Source: Bremerella sp. P1
Lineage (GTDB): Bacteria > Planctomycetota > Planctomycetia > Pirellulales > Pirellulaceae
NCBI RefSeq assembly: GCF_028748185.1
Contig: NZ_CP118164.1
Span: 2,790,001 to 2,854,000, forward strand
Direction of reading: 5' to 3'
Length of the DNA: 64,000 nucleotides
Part shown: positions 7,780 through 14,847 of the stretch, one piece after another
How positions within the stretch are numbered: position 1 is the first letter of the stretch
Layout of the letters: each line of letters starts with the position of its first letter
Notes under the pieces: generated by a model
Told to the model about the DNA's origin: nothing
What the model saw: only the letters and a program-made list of their open reading frames with translations
The model's database searches: none
Translations under genes and position numbers: made by a program

Positions 7780-8985
7780 CTACAGCGCTTCGGTCAGAAT
7801 CTGTAGCAAGTCGTCCCGCGTCGGCGTGCGGGGATTGATATTCATCAGCCGCGTGATGCCAAACGACTTGTCGGCAAAGCCAGGCAGCATGTCTTCGGTC
7901 ACCCCAAACGCACTCAGCTTCTCGGGAATACCAATCAGGCCTTTGAGCTGTTCCACTTGCCGAATGGCGAGCAGGGCCCCTTCCATGTCGCTGGCGTAAT
8001 CGCAGATCGGATCCAATAGCTGCGCGATGCGGGCCAGCTTCGCCTCGCGCTGCGGCAGGTTGTACTTCATCACGTAAGGAAGCAGCAAACCGTTGCCGCC
8101 GCCGTGGCTACAGTGCACGCGGCCACCGATGGGGTACTCCAGGGCGTGAACCACCGCCACGCCGCAGTTGGAAAAGGCCAAGCCGGCCAGTGAAGCGGCC
8201 AGTGCCATCTTCTCACGGGCCTCGCGGTTGTTCGGCTCGTGAACTGCCGCCACCAGGTACCGACCGACCAGTGCGATCGCCTCTTCGGCAAACAACTCAC
8301 CGATGGGTGTACTACCGCTATACGGAATCGCCTCGCCTGGTTCGGCGGCGATCTCGGAGGACTCCTTCGAGAGGTATGCTTCGACGGCATGGGTCAGCGC
8401 GTCGATGCCGCTGTCGGCCGTAATTTGTTTGGGGCAACTGAAGGTCAGCTCGGGATCGACAATCGCTAGAGCCGGCCGCATGAACTGGCTGAGGATGCTA
8501 ACCTTCATGTTCGTTTCGCGATCGGTCAGCACGGCCGACTGCGAAACTTCGCTGCCGGTGCCTGCGGTCGTCGGCATGGCGATCACGGGAATGATCTGGG
8601 AGGGAACGTTATCCCAGCCAAAGTAATCTTGGGGCTCGCCGCCGTGGGTCGCCAACACGGCGGTGACCTTGGCCAAGTCGATATTGCTTCCGCCACCCAA
8701 GCCAAGGATCGCGTCCGGTTCAAAGGTGCCAGCCATCAGGGCCGCGTTCTTGGCAATCTCCAAATCGGGCTCGGCGACACTGCCGTCGAACACTTCGACC
8801 TGAATGCCATGCTCGGCCAGGTCTTCGACCAACGGCTGCACCATACCCAGGCCCGAAAGCGTGGCATCGGTAACGATCTGAACTTTCCGATACCGACGCC
8901 GCGCCGCTTGCTTACCGAGTTCGTGTCGGGAACCGCAGCCAAAGGTAAACTGCCCAGCGGAGAAGAAGCTCCAGGATTGTGCCAT
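7780..8985 (-). CDS. Iron-containing alcohol dehydrogenase
   Basis: Group III Fe-dependent alcohol dehydrogenase of 401 residues that oxidises or reduces alcohols/aldehydes with NAD(P). The nucleotide site is GLGGGSNIDLAK near residue 95 and the MPTTAGTGSEVS loop near residue 138. Metal-binding segments are DALTHAVEAYLS and HALEYPIGGRVHCSHGGGNGLLLPYVMKYN, which carry the family histidines. A 20-residue insert after AVEAYLS differs from short members. Monocistronic, bracketed by hairpin repeats on both sides. Substrate is unknown; related enzymes act on 1,3-propanediol, lactaldehyde, butanol or hydroxybutyrate. Confidence 0.92.
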   Translation of the reverse strand: MAQSWSFFSAGQFTFGCGSRHELGKQAARRRYRKVQIVTDATLSGLGMVQPLVEDLAEHGIQVEVFDGSVAEPDLEIAKNAALMAGTFEPDAILGLGGGSNIDLAKVTAVLATHGGEPQDYFGWDNVPSQIIPVIAMPTTAGTGSEVSQSAVLTDRETNMKVSILSQFMRPALAIVDPELTFSCPKQITADSGIDALTHAVEAYLSKESSEIAAEPGEAIPYSGSTPIGELFAEEAIALVGRYLVAAVHEPNNREAREKMALAASLAGLAFSNCGVAVVHALEYPIGGRVHCSHGGGNGLLLPYVMKYNLPQREAKLARIAQLLDPICDYASDMEGALLAIRQVEQLKGLIGIPEKLSAFGVTEDMLPGFADKSFGITRLMNINPRTPTRDDLLQILTEAL

Positions 8986-8995
8986 GTTATCCAGT

Positions 8996-9174
8996 CCTGT
9001 CCCCTCGCCCCTGACGGGAGAGGGCTAGGGTGAGGGGGCGATTAGGTGTCTCGCCTAACTATGGAAGAAGCGTGAACCACGAGATGAGAATATGCTGTGA
9101 CATCGAAAAGGGTGAGAAACGCCGTTGGCAGCCCATCACCCGAACCCTCTCCCGTCAGGGGAGAGGGAACAAGA
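8996..9174. repeat. Inverted pair of CTCTCCC-type hairpin repeats
   Basis: Copy at about 8998-9037 reads CCCCTCGCCCCTGACGGGAG then an AGGGCTAGGGTGAGGG tail. The mirror copy at about 9136-9173 reads CACCCGAACCCTCTCCCGTC then AGGGGAGAGGG. The two copies are inverted relative to each other, so each can form its own hairpin and the pair can form a larger one. Confidence 0.75.
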
Positions 9175-9183
9175 CGCGAGTGT

Positions 9184-9450
9184 CTAACCTTGCTTGGCCA
9201 GGATGCGTTCCAGGTACTTGGCGACCAGCGTGGCATCGTCGGAAGCGACCAGGTGATCGATCTGCGCTTTGGGGACTTCCAGCTTTTCCAGGTGACCGAT
9301 GATCCGCTTCCAGATGGTGGCGCGCTTCTTACCTTCGGCGAGGTACAGTTCGGTGATGTTTTCCTGGAGCTTCTGCGTCGCAATCGCGTCTTTGTTGTCG
9401 TAGTAACGCTTGATGATATTTTGCTGATGTTTGGTGTAGGACTTAGCCAT
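9184..9450 (-). CDS. Small conserved-looking hypothetical protein
   Basis: Eighty-eight residues, mostly charged and helical (MAKSYTKHQQNIIKRYYDNK at the start). The start was placed at 9450 because AAGGA lies eight bases upstream; the frame is open 22 codons further, but that extension has no ribosome site and is unlike the rest. There is no signal peptide or membrane segment. The pattern of alternating aromatic/basic residues and a final LVAKYLERILAKQG helix suggests a small cytoplasmic helical protein, possibly nucleic-acid associated, but no family was recognised. It stands alone between two clusters of hairpin repeats. Confidence 0.65.
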   Translation of the reverse strand: MAKSYTKHQQNIIKRYYDNKDAIATQKLQENITELYLAEGKKRATIWKRIIGHLEKLEVPKAQIDHLVASDDATLVAKYLERILAKQG

Positions 9451-9616
9451 CCGGGGCATCCTTTTCGCATTCAAGAAAGCAAATAAGACCGCAAACAGGT
9501 GCGGCCGAAAATTCATCGTGACAGAGTCAACGAAACCTGTAAAGCGATCGGCTTTCCAGCGGGCAGAATTCCAGCAAATTTGCCCATAGTATCAGTGCTG
9601 GCATCCATAGATCCGG

Positions 9617-9726
9617 TCCCCTCGCCCTTGCAAAGGGAGAGGGCTAGGGTGAGGGTTGGGGAATGGGTACCAGCTTCACCCCCTCACCCTAACCCTCTCC
9701 CCCGAAGACGGTGGAGAGGGGACAGG
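9617..9726. repeat. Inverted pair of CTCTCCC-type hairpin repeats
   Basis: Copy at about 9618-9656 (CCCCTCGCCCTTGCAAAGGG then AGAGGGCTAGGGTGAGGG) faces a mirror copy at about 9681-9725 (CCCTCACCCTAACCCTCTCC, then a short spacer and GGAGAGGGGACAGG). The pair ends just after the DUF4198 stop. Confidence 0.75.
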
Positions 9727-9732
9727 AAAGAG

Positions 9733-10533
9733 TTACTCCCCACAGCAGGGGCAGCGCTCAGGCACGATCACCAGCAGTGTCGCGCTGTACTTGGTGGCAT
9801 CGTAGCCATCGCCGTTGGCGTCCGGCTGCTCGACATGAGCCACCACCAGGTACTGATCGCCACTCTTGGGCGTGAAGCTGGCTTCGCCTTGTTCGTTCGT
9901 CTTCCGTTCATACGTTTCGTCGAAACCTTCCTGCAACGTTTCGCGGCGCGGAATGAACGAGACGACCGTGTCCTTCAGCGGCTTGCCATGAAACATCAGC
10001 TTCACGGCGATTGGCTTGCCGGGACCGAGTGGCGCCACGGGGTTTTCTGTCGGCACCAATTCCAAGGCATGGCCCAGTGGCTTGTCGAAACCGGTCAGGT
10101 CGCTGGGGATCTGCGAAAGACTGTCGTTGACGATGAAGAACGTTTTGCCGCTCTTCACGCTGCGTACCGGGTGGCCGTGGTTCACAATCATGTCGCGAGT
10201 GTGCGAGACCTTATACAGGCCAGCCTTGTCGGCGACATACTTGGCGTTCCAGAAACCTTCCTTGGGGGCATAGCCCAAGTCGACCGCCACGCTGGTCAGA
10301 TCAAACTTCGATCCGTCCGGGGCAATCACGTCCCAGGTACCATCGGCTGGATTGGCCTTGCTGGCCATCTTGAAGTCGCGATGGTTGTTGCCGTGGTTGC
10401 CGAGTTTTAAGTCGACATAGATGGCGTCGCCTGTGCGGACGATCCCGGTGTTGGTTTCGACCCACGTATCGTGGGCCATGGCCGAGGTTGCCATGACGGC
10501 AACCAGGAGAGTCATCGTAAGAATACGTTTCAT
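9733..10533 (-). CDS. DUF4198 secreted protein with Cys-rich tail
   Basis: Exported protein with a signal peptide (MKRILTMTLLVAVMATSAMA, cleavage before HDTWVE) and a DUF4198 body. That family is often found beside metal-uptake genes and has been linked to nickel/cobalt transport, though without firm biochemistry. The mature start HDTW offers an N-terminal histidine, and the last residues are CPCCGE, a possible metal site. A late beta-rich segment (PLKDTVVSFIPRRE, then GEASFTPKSGDQYLVVAH) matches the family's Ig-like fold. The start at 10533 follows AAGGTG by seven bases. It lies 34 bp after the DUF1559 gene, so the two are probably one transcript. Confidence 0.82.
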   Translation of the reverse strand: MKRILTMTLLVAVMATSAMAHDTWVETNTGIVRTGDAIYVDLKLGNHGNNHRDFKMASKANPADGTWDVIAPDGSKFDLTSVAVDLGYAPKEGFWNAKYVADKAGLYKVSHTRDMIVNHGHPVRSVKSGKTFFIVNDSLSQIPSDLTGFDKPLGHALELVPTENPVAPLGPGKPIAVKLMFHGKPLKDTVVSFIPRRETLQEGFDETYERKTNEQGEASFTPKSGDQYLVVAHVEQPDANGDGYDATKYSATLLVIVPERCPCCGE

Positions 10534-10567
10534 CGTGTTCACCTTTGTGGTGGAATGGTCTTGAGAA

Positions 10568-11650
10568 TTAATAGTCACCGATCACTTCACCGCCGCTACC
10601 ACTGTAGATGGCGCGGTTGATGGTCAGGTCGATCGTCTCCGGCAGGAACTGTACCGAGCCGTCACCCATCAGCACTTCCGCGCCGCCAGGATGAAAACTG
10701 CGGGCCGCGAAGTAGCCGGTGAAATGGGTAACCACGTCCGGCGTGTGGCTGTTGGGCGAAAGATACCCGTTGGTGGCCGAGTTGATCGCCCCACTGAACG
10801 CCCACGTCGTACCGCGGCCCCGCAAGGCAGGGCTCTCGCCGCCACGCCAACTGGTGAATTGATTCCAGAACGAAGGGACATCCGGATTGGCAATCATCCC
10901 GCTACCGTTGGTGTAACCGCTCCAAGGGCTACCACTGCCGCTCATGCCGCGGGTCGATCCCATGCTCGTGCCCACGCCGCTCGATCCGTTGAGCGTTTTT
11001 TGGTACGGAGCCTTCGGCAACTCGCCAGCGGCCAGGGTCGTATCAGGGCCGACGCTACGAACCGTTTCGTTCATCAGCGCCGTGTTGCTCAGGCCATCGG
11101 TGAGTCCAGAGAACTTGCACCCGCTTGGCTCGAAGAACGGACCGTCGGTTCGCCAGCGGAAGTCATAGTTCGTCCCCGTGCCGCTGCCGATGCTCACCAT
11201 GTAGTTCAGCCCGCCGTAGGTCATTGGGCCGGCACTGGTCGTCAGCGTAGTGATCTCCGGTGCTGGGTCGCTGGGGCAAAGATAAACCGGAATGGGTGTA
11301 GCAAACGCACTCGCGAAAAGCGGATTGGGGATCTTCTCGCTCCAACTGCCGGTGAAAGCAACTTCGGAGAAGTCCAACAGGTCGTACAGGTTGCCTTGTT
11401 CGATGTACGGCAACAAACGCGCTTGAACCGAGAAGTCGGCGTCGCGCTGACCAAACCGAGGCAACACCTGGTGCGTCGATTCGTAGTTGTGCAGGGCTAA
11501 CCCCAACTGCTTGAGGTGGTTGGTACAAGTCATCCGCCGAGCCGCCTCGCGGGCCTGTTGCACGGCAGGGAGTAACAGAGCGATCAAGATTCCGATGATG
11601 GCAATCACCACCAGAAGCTCGACCAGCGTAAAAGCTTGTCGTCTTTTCAT
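10568..11650 (-). CDS. DUF1559 protein with type IV prepilin-like N-terminus
   Basis: DUF1559 (SBP_bac_10) protein of 360 residues, a family greatly expanded in Planctomycetes. The N-terminus has a prepilin cleavage/methylation signal, [20 protein letters not shown], followed by [23 protein letters not shown]. Processing by a PilD-like peptidase and membrane insertion by the single helix are expected from the family. The C-terminal block FHPGGAEVLMGDGSVQFL is diagnostic. Function is unknown; pseudopilus or surface structures have been proposed. It sits between the DUF4198 gene and the Cys-rich gene on the same strand. Confidence 0.93.
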   Translation of the reverse strand: MKRRQAFTLVELLVVIAIIGILIALLLPAVQQAREAARRMTCTNHLKQLGLALHNYESTHQVLPRFGQRDADFSVQARLLPYIEQGNLYDLLDFSEVAFTGSWSEKIPNPLFASAFATPIPVYLCPSDPAPEITTLTTSAGPMTYGGLNYMVSIGSGTGTNYDFRWRTDGPFFEPSGCKFSGLTDGLSNTALMNETVRSVGPDTTLAAGELPKAPYQKTLNGSSGVGTSMGSTRGMSGSGSPWSGYTNGSGMIANPDVPSFWNQFTSWRGGESPALRGRGTTWAFSGAINSATNGYLSPNSHTPDVVTHFTGYFAARSFHPGGAEVLMGDGSVQFLPETIDLTINRAIYSGSGGEVIGDY

Positions 11651-11713
11651 GATTATGTGTTTCAGTAGGTAACGTGTTTTTATGAATTAAGTAACGATGG
11701 ATTGGCGCATCTT

Positions 11714-11748
11714 GTCCCCTCTCACCCTCAGGGGAGAGGGGACAAGTC
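11714..11748. repeat. CTCTCCC-type hairpin repeat
   Basis: Inverted repeat TTGTCCCCTCTC / GAGAGGGGACAA around a short CACCCTCAGGG centre, between the Cys-rich and DUF1559 genes. Almost the same core recurs at 38706-38742. Confidence 0.75.
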
Positions 11749-11798
11749 AAAGCGCGCAGCGGTAGCGCACACTTGCCAATCAAACTGGGAAAAACACG

Positions 11799-12443
11799 TT
11801 AGGCCCGCGGCGGTGGCGGGTCGGGGGCGGCGCGGTAAGAGGTTGGCCGCAGCAAAGAATCGTGAGGCATGGCTTCGATGTTCAAAGCCACCAGTTGTCC
11901 GGCACCCAGATCAAACTCCAGAACCGGCGAGTAGATCAACGTCACGCTTGCCAGGGCATGACACTGCATGGCATTGGTTAACGAGAAGGGACGCGACGCG
12001 GGGGCTTCTTTCGGCTCGCTGCTGTTGGTCGAGCATGAACCGCTGGAGCACGAAGCGACCTCTTTCTTCGATTTGCCTACACCACGTAGCGTGCAAAGCG
12101 CGGCGTAAACATCCGGCTTCAACTCGTGCTTGCCGCAGAATTCCGACGACGTATCGATCGTCTTCTTCAGCTCGGCCAGGAACGTTTCCGGGGGCTGCAC
12201 CTTGTTTTTCTGAGCCCAGGCCAGCTTCTCGGTGCGGCTGAAGCAGCAGCAATGGTTCCAGCAGTTGCCGGCGTTGCGGCAGGAACACGCATGGTCCTGA
12301 CACATGAACGCCACGCTGGTGTCCTTGAAATTCGGTACCGAGATGGTGATGCCGGCTCCCCATAAGACCATAGTCCCCAGCAGGATAAACGTAAGCGTAC
12401 GTTTTCCGAGGGACTGGTCGGTAAGCTGATGCCAGCGGTGCAT
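11799..12443 (-). CDS. Membrane-anchored Cys-rich hypothetical protein
   Basis: 214-residue protein with one hydrophobic helix at about 16-34 (TLTFILLGTMVLWGAGITI) and then a dense cysteine cluster, MCQDHACSCRNAGNCWNHCC, near residues 47-66. A second small cluster (ASCSSGSCS) lies near residue 130. Cys spacing CxxxxCxC...C...CCC with nearby histidines looks like a metal or redox site. No family was recognised. It is on the same strand as DUF1559 and DUF4198, 149 bp upstream with a hairpin repeat in the gap. With the CPCCGE tail of the DUF4198 protein, it suggests an envelope metal-handling group, by inference. No clear ribosome site at this ATG. Confidence 0.68.
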   Translation of the reverse strand: MHRWHQLTDQSLGKRTLTFILLGTMVLWGAGITISVPNFKDTSVAFMCQDHACSCRNAGNCWNHCCCFSRTEKLAWAQKNKVQPPETFLAELKKTIDTSSEFCGKHELKPDVYAALCTLRGVGKSKKEVASCSSGSCSTNSSEPKEAPASRPFSLTNAMQCHALASVTLIYSPVLEFDLGAGQLVALNIEAMPHDSLLRPTSYRAAPDPPPPRA

Positions 12444-12662
12444 CGCGGCTGAAAGACTTTCCAGGGGAAGGTGATGGAGGTGGGTTCCCGGTTTTCGGGA
12501 AACAACCGATTGTAATGCCCAGTGAACAACGCGACAAGTTTCACAAACTCACTAGCGTCGTGGCCCTTGAAAGGAGTACCATAAGAGTAGATGGGTTAGG
12601 CAAATAAGTGCCAAAACCCCGCCGATTTGGATTTCGTTCAAAAAGCGAAAGAATTCAATAAC

Positions 12663-13010
12663 GTGAAGCAGATTATCGCCATCGTGAAGCCTTATTTGGC
12701 CGAGAAAGTGCTCGACACGCTCAGCCGTGCCCCGCTGGAAGCACTGAATGTTCGCGAGGTGAAAGGTTTTGGCCGACAAAAGAACTATCTCGACGAGTAC
12801 AGCGAGAGCGAATATTCCAAAACGTTTCTGCCCAAGATCGAAATCAGTATGTGGTTAGATGATTCGCGGGTTGAAGAAACTGTTCGCAAGATCGTCGCGG
12901 TCGCACGTAGTGGCCGTATGGGGGACGGAAAGATCTTCGTCCTCCCGATGACCTTCGCTGCGGACATGATCGACTTCGCCGAATACGAAGCCCGGCAGAA
13001 AGAAACCTAG
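12663..13010 (+). CDS. Divergent PII nitrogen-signal protein
   Basis: PII family signal protein, a trimer that reports 2-oxoglutarate, ATP/ADP and glutamine status to nitrogen enzymes. A GTG start at 12663 gives numbering identical to E. coli PII: Gln39, Tyr46 and Tyr51 in the T-loop, and Ser83-Gly84-Arg85, Gly87-Asp88-Gly89-Lys90 in the B-loop. The T-loop keeps its length and both tyrosines but changes residues 41-44 from GHTE to NYLD. The C-terminus (FAADMIDFAEYEA) lacks the usual RIRTGE segment with Arg101 and Arg103. So effector binding or partners may differ from GlnB/GlnK. No amtB or glnA is adjacent, but glnE lies 1.8 kb away. A TTG at 12627 is a less likely start. Confidence 0.86.
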   Translation: MKQIIAIVKPYLAEKVLDTLSRAPLEALNVREVKGFGRQKNYLDEYSESEYSKTFLPKIEISMWLDDSRVEETVRKIVAVARSGRMGDGKIFVLPMTFAADMIDFAEYEARQKET

Positions 13011-13051
13011 CCCCGGTCCTCGGTCAGACCGGAGTATAAGGAGTCCCAGCC

Positions 13052-13561
13052 ATGCGACACCTACTCATCGGTTTGATTGCGTTGATCATCTTTCTCATGT
13101 TGGTCCTGTACGCTTCGGCTAAGATCTGGGGCACTGAGCCTCAGGCCCGCACGGCACCCGAAGCCTCGTACACCGTGCAGGCCCGACTCCCGCCGCGAAG
13201 CGCCCTGGTCTTCGATACCCTCTACAGCGGTCGCACGCGCGTGAATCCGGTGCAGAAGCAACTGATTGGTGAGGGTTACGGCGTCACCGGCAAGCTGCCG
13301 ATCCTGCCCGAGAAACGCGATGCGCGAATCAAAGATGCCGCCGGTAACGTTCTGCCGGCGGCCAATCCGCTGCGCAACTTGAATAGTCCCCTGCTGGGAA
13401 CCGAACGCACCACGCGTGATCCATTAATGCGAAATCGACTCTCGGCGAGTGAGCGAACGCAGCAGCAACTGTTCCGTGGGCCATCGCGCCCGGGGATGAT
13501 CGCCCCACGAGCCCAGCAAGCGCGGTCGACGCCTTCGGCGCGAGACTTGGGACAACCTTAG
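13052..13561 (+). CDS. Membrane-anchored hypothetical protein
   Basis: 169-residue protein with a single N-terminal hydrophobic helix (LIGLIALIIFLMLVLYASA, about 4-23), followed by a basic, proline- and arginine-rich soluble region with few hydrophobic stretches, probably periplasmic and disordered. AAGGAG seven to eight bases ahead of the ATG fixes the start. It lies 41 bp after the PII gene, with a 6-bp hairpin (CCGGTC/GACCGG at 13013-13032) between. It might be co-transcribed with PII, but no functional link is visible. No family recognised. Confidence 0.72.
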   Translation: MRHLLIGLIALIIFLMLVLYASAKIWGTEPQARTAPEASYTVQARLPPRSALVFDTLYSGRTRVNPVQKQLIGEGYGVTGKLPILPEKRDARIKDAAGNVLPAANPLRNLNSPLLGTERTTRDPLMRNRLSASERTQQQLFRGPSRPGMIAPRAQQARSTPSARDLGQP

Positions 13562-13568
13562 CGCCAGC

Positions 13569-14069
13569 TTACGAGCGCCATCGCTTGGTCCAATTCTCCC
13601 ACCAGGAAGGCTCTGGGTCATTCTCGGCTGGCATCCAGGGCATGCGAACTCGTCGCGCCCGCTCTGTATCACCAGGCATATCCAGTGCCGTGACCAGACA
13701 GGCCTCTTGATCGACCGCGTGCGACATCCCCCGCCGCAATCGCCGGACTTCTATCGTCAGCCAATCGTCGTCCGGCTGATTCCCACCATACGACTTCCAG
13801 GCCGCTGCTAATTCATCCCGAAGTCGAAGCACGTCGTCCGACCAGTGGATCATCGGCGGTCGGAGTGGATGCCAAAGATCTTCGTGAAGAAGCTCCCCTC
13901 CATCGACGATTTCGCCCAGCACGCGTCCCAGTGGTTGAACTTCGATCCAATAGGCCAACAGGTGCGATACGCCTTCGAACTGGGTCGGCTGAAGAATGAA
14001 CGTTGAGTCAGCGCGAATCTGCTCGACTTGCTGCGTGGGTACCACAGCGCATAGCGTGAGGTAAGCCAT
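13569..14069 (-). CDS. Hypothetical protein, possibly DUF1877-like
   Basis: About 166 residues from MAYLTLCAVVPTQQ, no signal peptide. The central part (VSHLLAYWIEVQPLGRVLGE, a GGELLHED loop, then PPMIHWSDDVLRLRDELAA) resembles the order of segments in the DUF1877/YfbM family, where a hydrophobic HxLL strand is followed by a gly-gly loop and a gp-r motif. This similarity is weak and remains a suggestion. Start chosen at 14069 with a poor AAGAGA site; the open frame extends 13 codons further. Convergent with the preceding gene, 7 bp between stops. Confidence 0.6.
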   Translation of the reverse strand: MAYLTLCAVVPTQQVEQIRADSTFILQPTQFEGVSHLLAYWIEVQPLGRVLGEIVDGGELLHEDLWHPLRPPMIHWSDDVLRLRDELAAAWKSYGGNQPDDDWLTIEVRRLRRGMSHAVDQEACLVTALDMPGDTERARRVRMPWMPAENDPEPSWWENWTKRWRS

Positions 14070-14156
14070 GGCATTCTCTTCGTGAGAGTTCAGCAAACAG
14101 GTGCACAATAAGTGTTACTGACTGAGATGCGATGTTCTGCGGATGCGTTACATTCG

Positions 14157-14669
14157 CTACTGTTCGAAATTCCAAGTTGTTGGCAACTCGCTACCACAAA
14201 GTTCGCACACGTACCAATCATCTTTCACGATCGATCGCTCACCACAGCCTGGGCAGCGGCGGAAGATTATTGTTTGCGTAAACGTGCCCGGGTAGACGAT
14301 GCCTATTTTGTCGAGTGCCGACTCAACCGTAGGCCAAGACTCTGGTTCTGGGCAGAACCCAGTCGATTGGTTGGTAACGGCGATAACTTCTCCGTCGGCG
14401 TCGAATGTCATCTCACCGGCGCTGAGTACCGGGCCACCGCTGGCGCAAGCAACGTGTTCGGATTGACGTGGCGCTAGTCGTAGAAAGCCAGTTTGATCAA
14501 TGACAAACGTCGCAGTGATCGATCCATCAGGTTGTGCATCGTGGGCGTGCGAGTCGAGCCAAATGTGCAGGTCATCTAGCGAGTGAATGATCGAGCCGGG
14601 TGGTGCGTTGTGACTCGATTCCCTGATGTGTTCGGGGCCAACGTATTGATAAAGCCGGCGCATGGGCAA
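14157..14669 (-). CDS. Hypothetical protein with C-terminal zinc ribbon
   Basis: 170 residues, soluble. The last 35 residues hold two CxxC pairs, CPGCGERS and CELCGSEL, spaced by 12 residues as in a zinc ribbon. The N-terminal part is acidic and moderately hydrophobic (IIHSLDDLHIWLDSH) with no recognised domain. Same strand as its neighbours but 87 bp away from the next gene downstream. Function unknown; zinc binding is inferred from the cysteine spacing. Confidence 0.65.
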   Translation of the reverse strand: MPMRRLYQYVGPEHIRESSHNAPPGSIIHSLDDLHIWLDSHAHDAQPDGSITATFVIDQTGFLRLAPRQSEHVACASGGPVLSAGEMTFDADGEVIAVTNQSTGFCPEPESWPTVESALDKIGIVYPGTFTQTIIFRRCPGCGERSIVKDDWYVCELCGSELPTTWNFEQ

Positions 14670-14677
14670 TCCTTCGG

Positions 14678-14782
14678 CCGCCCCTTCAGGGCTTAAGACA
14701 TTTTTGTTGGATGCCTACCAGGGGCTTCCACCCCTGGCTATGAACGACCGCCCCTTCGGGGCTCAGGAGATTGTCGTTGGAT
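14678..14782. repeat. Direct repeats flanking a CCAGGGG hairpin
   Basis: Two 35-bp direct copies at 14678-14712 and 14748-14782 start CCGCCCCTTC(A/G)GGGCT and end GTTGGAT, about 80% identical. Between them is a hairpin with 7-bp arms CCAGGGG/CCCCTGG at 14718-14737. Located between glnE and the zinc-ribbon gene. Confidence 0.75.
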
Positions 14783-14847
14783 GGTGGACGACGAGAACGC
14801 CTCGGGCGTATCCGCGACTATCCGTGTAATCCGCGGTTCTCCCTCTC

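Noticed and set aside
7612-9726. CRISPR array
   Set aside because: Repeats are palindromic and irregularly spaced, in inverted pairs, without equal spacers or cas genes.
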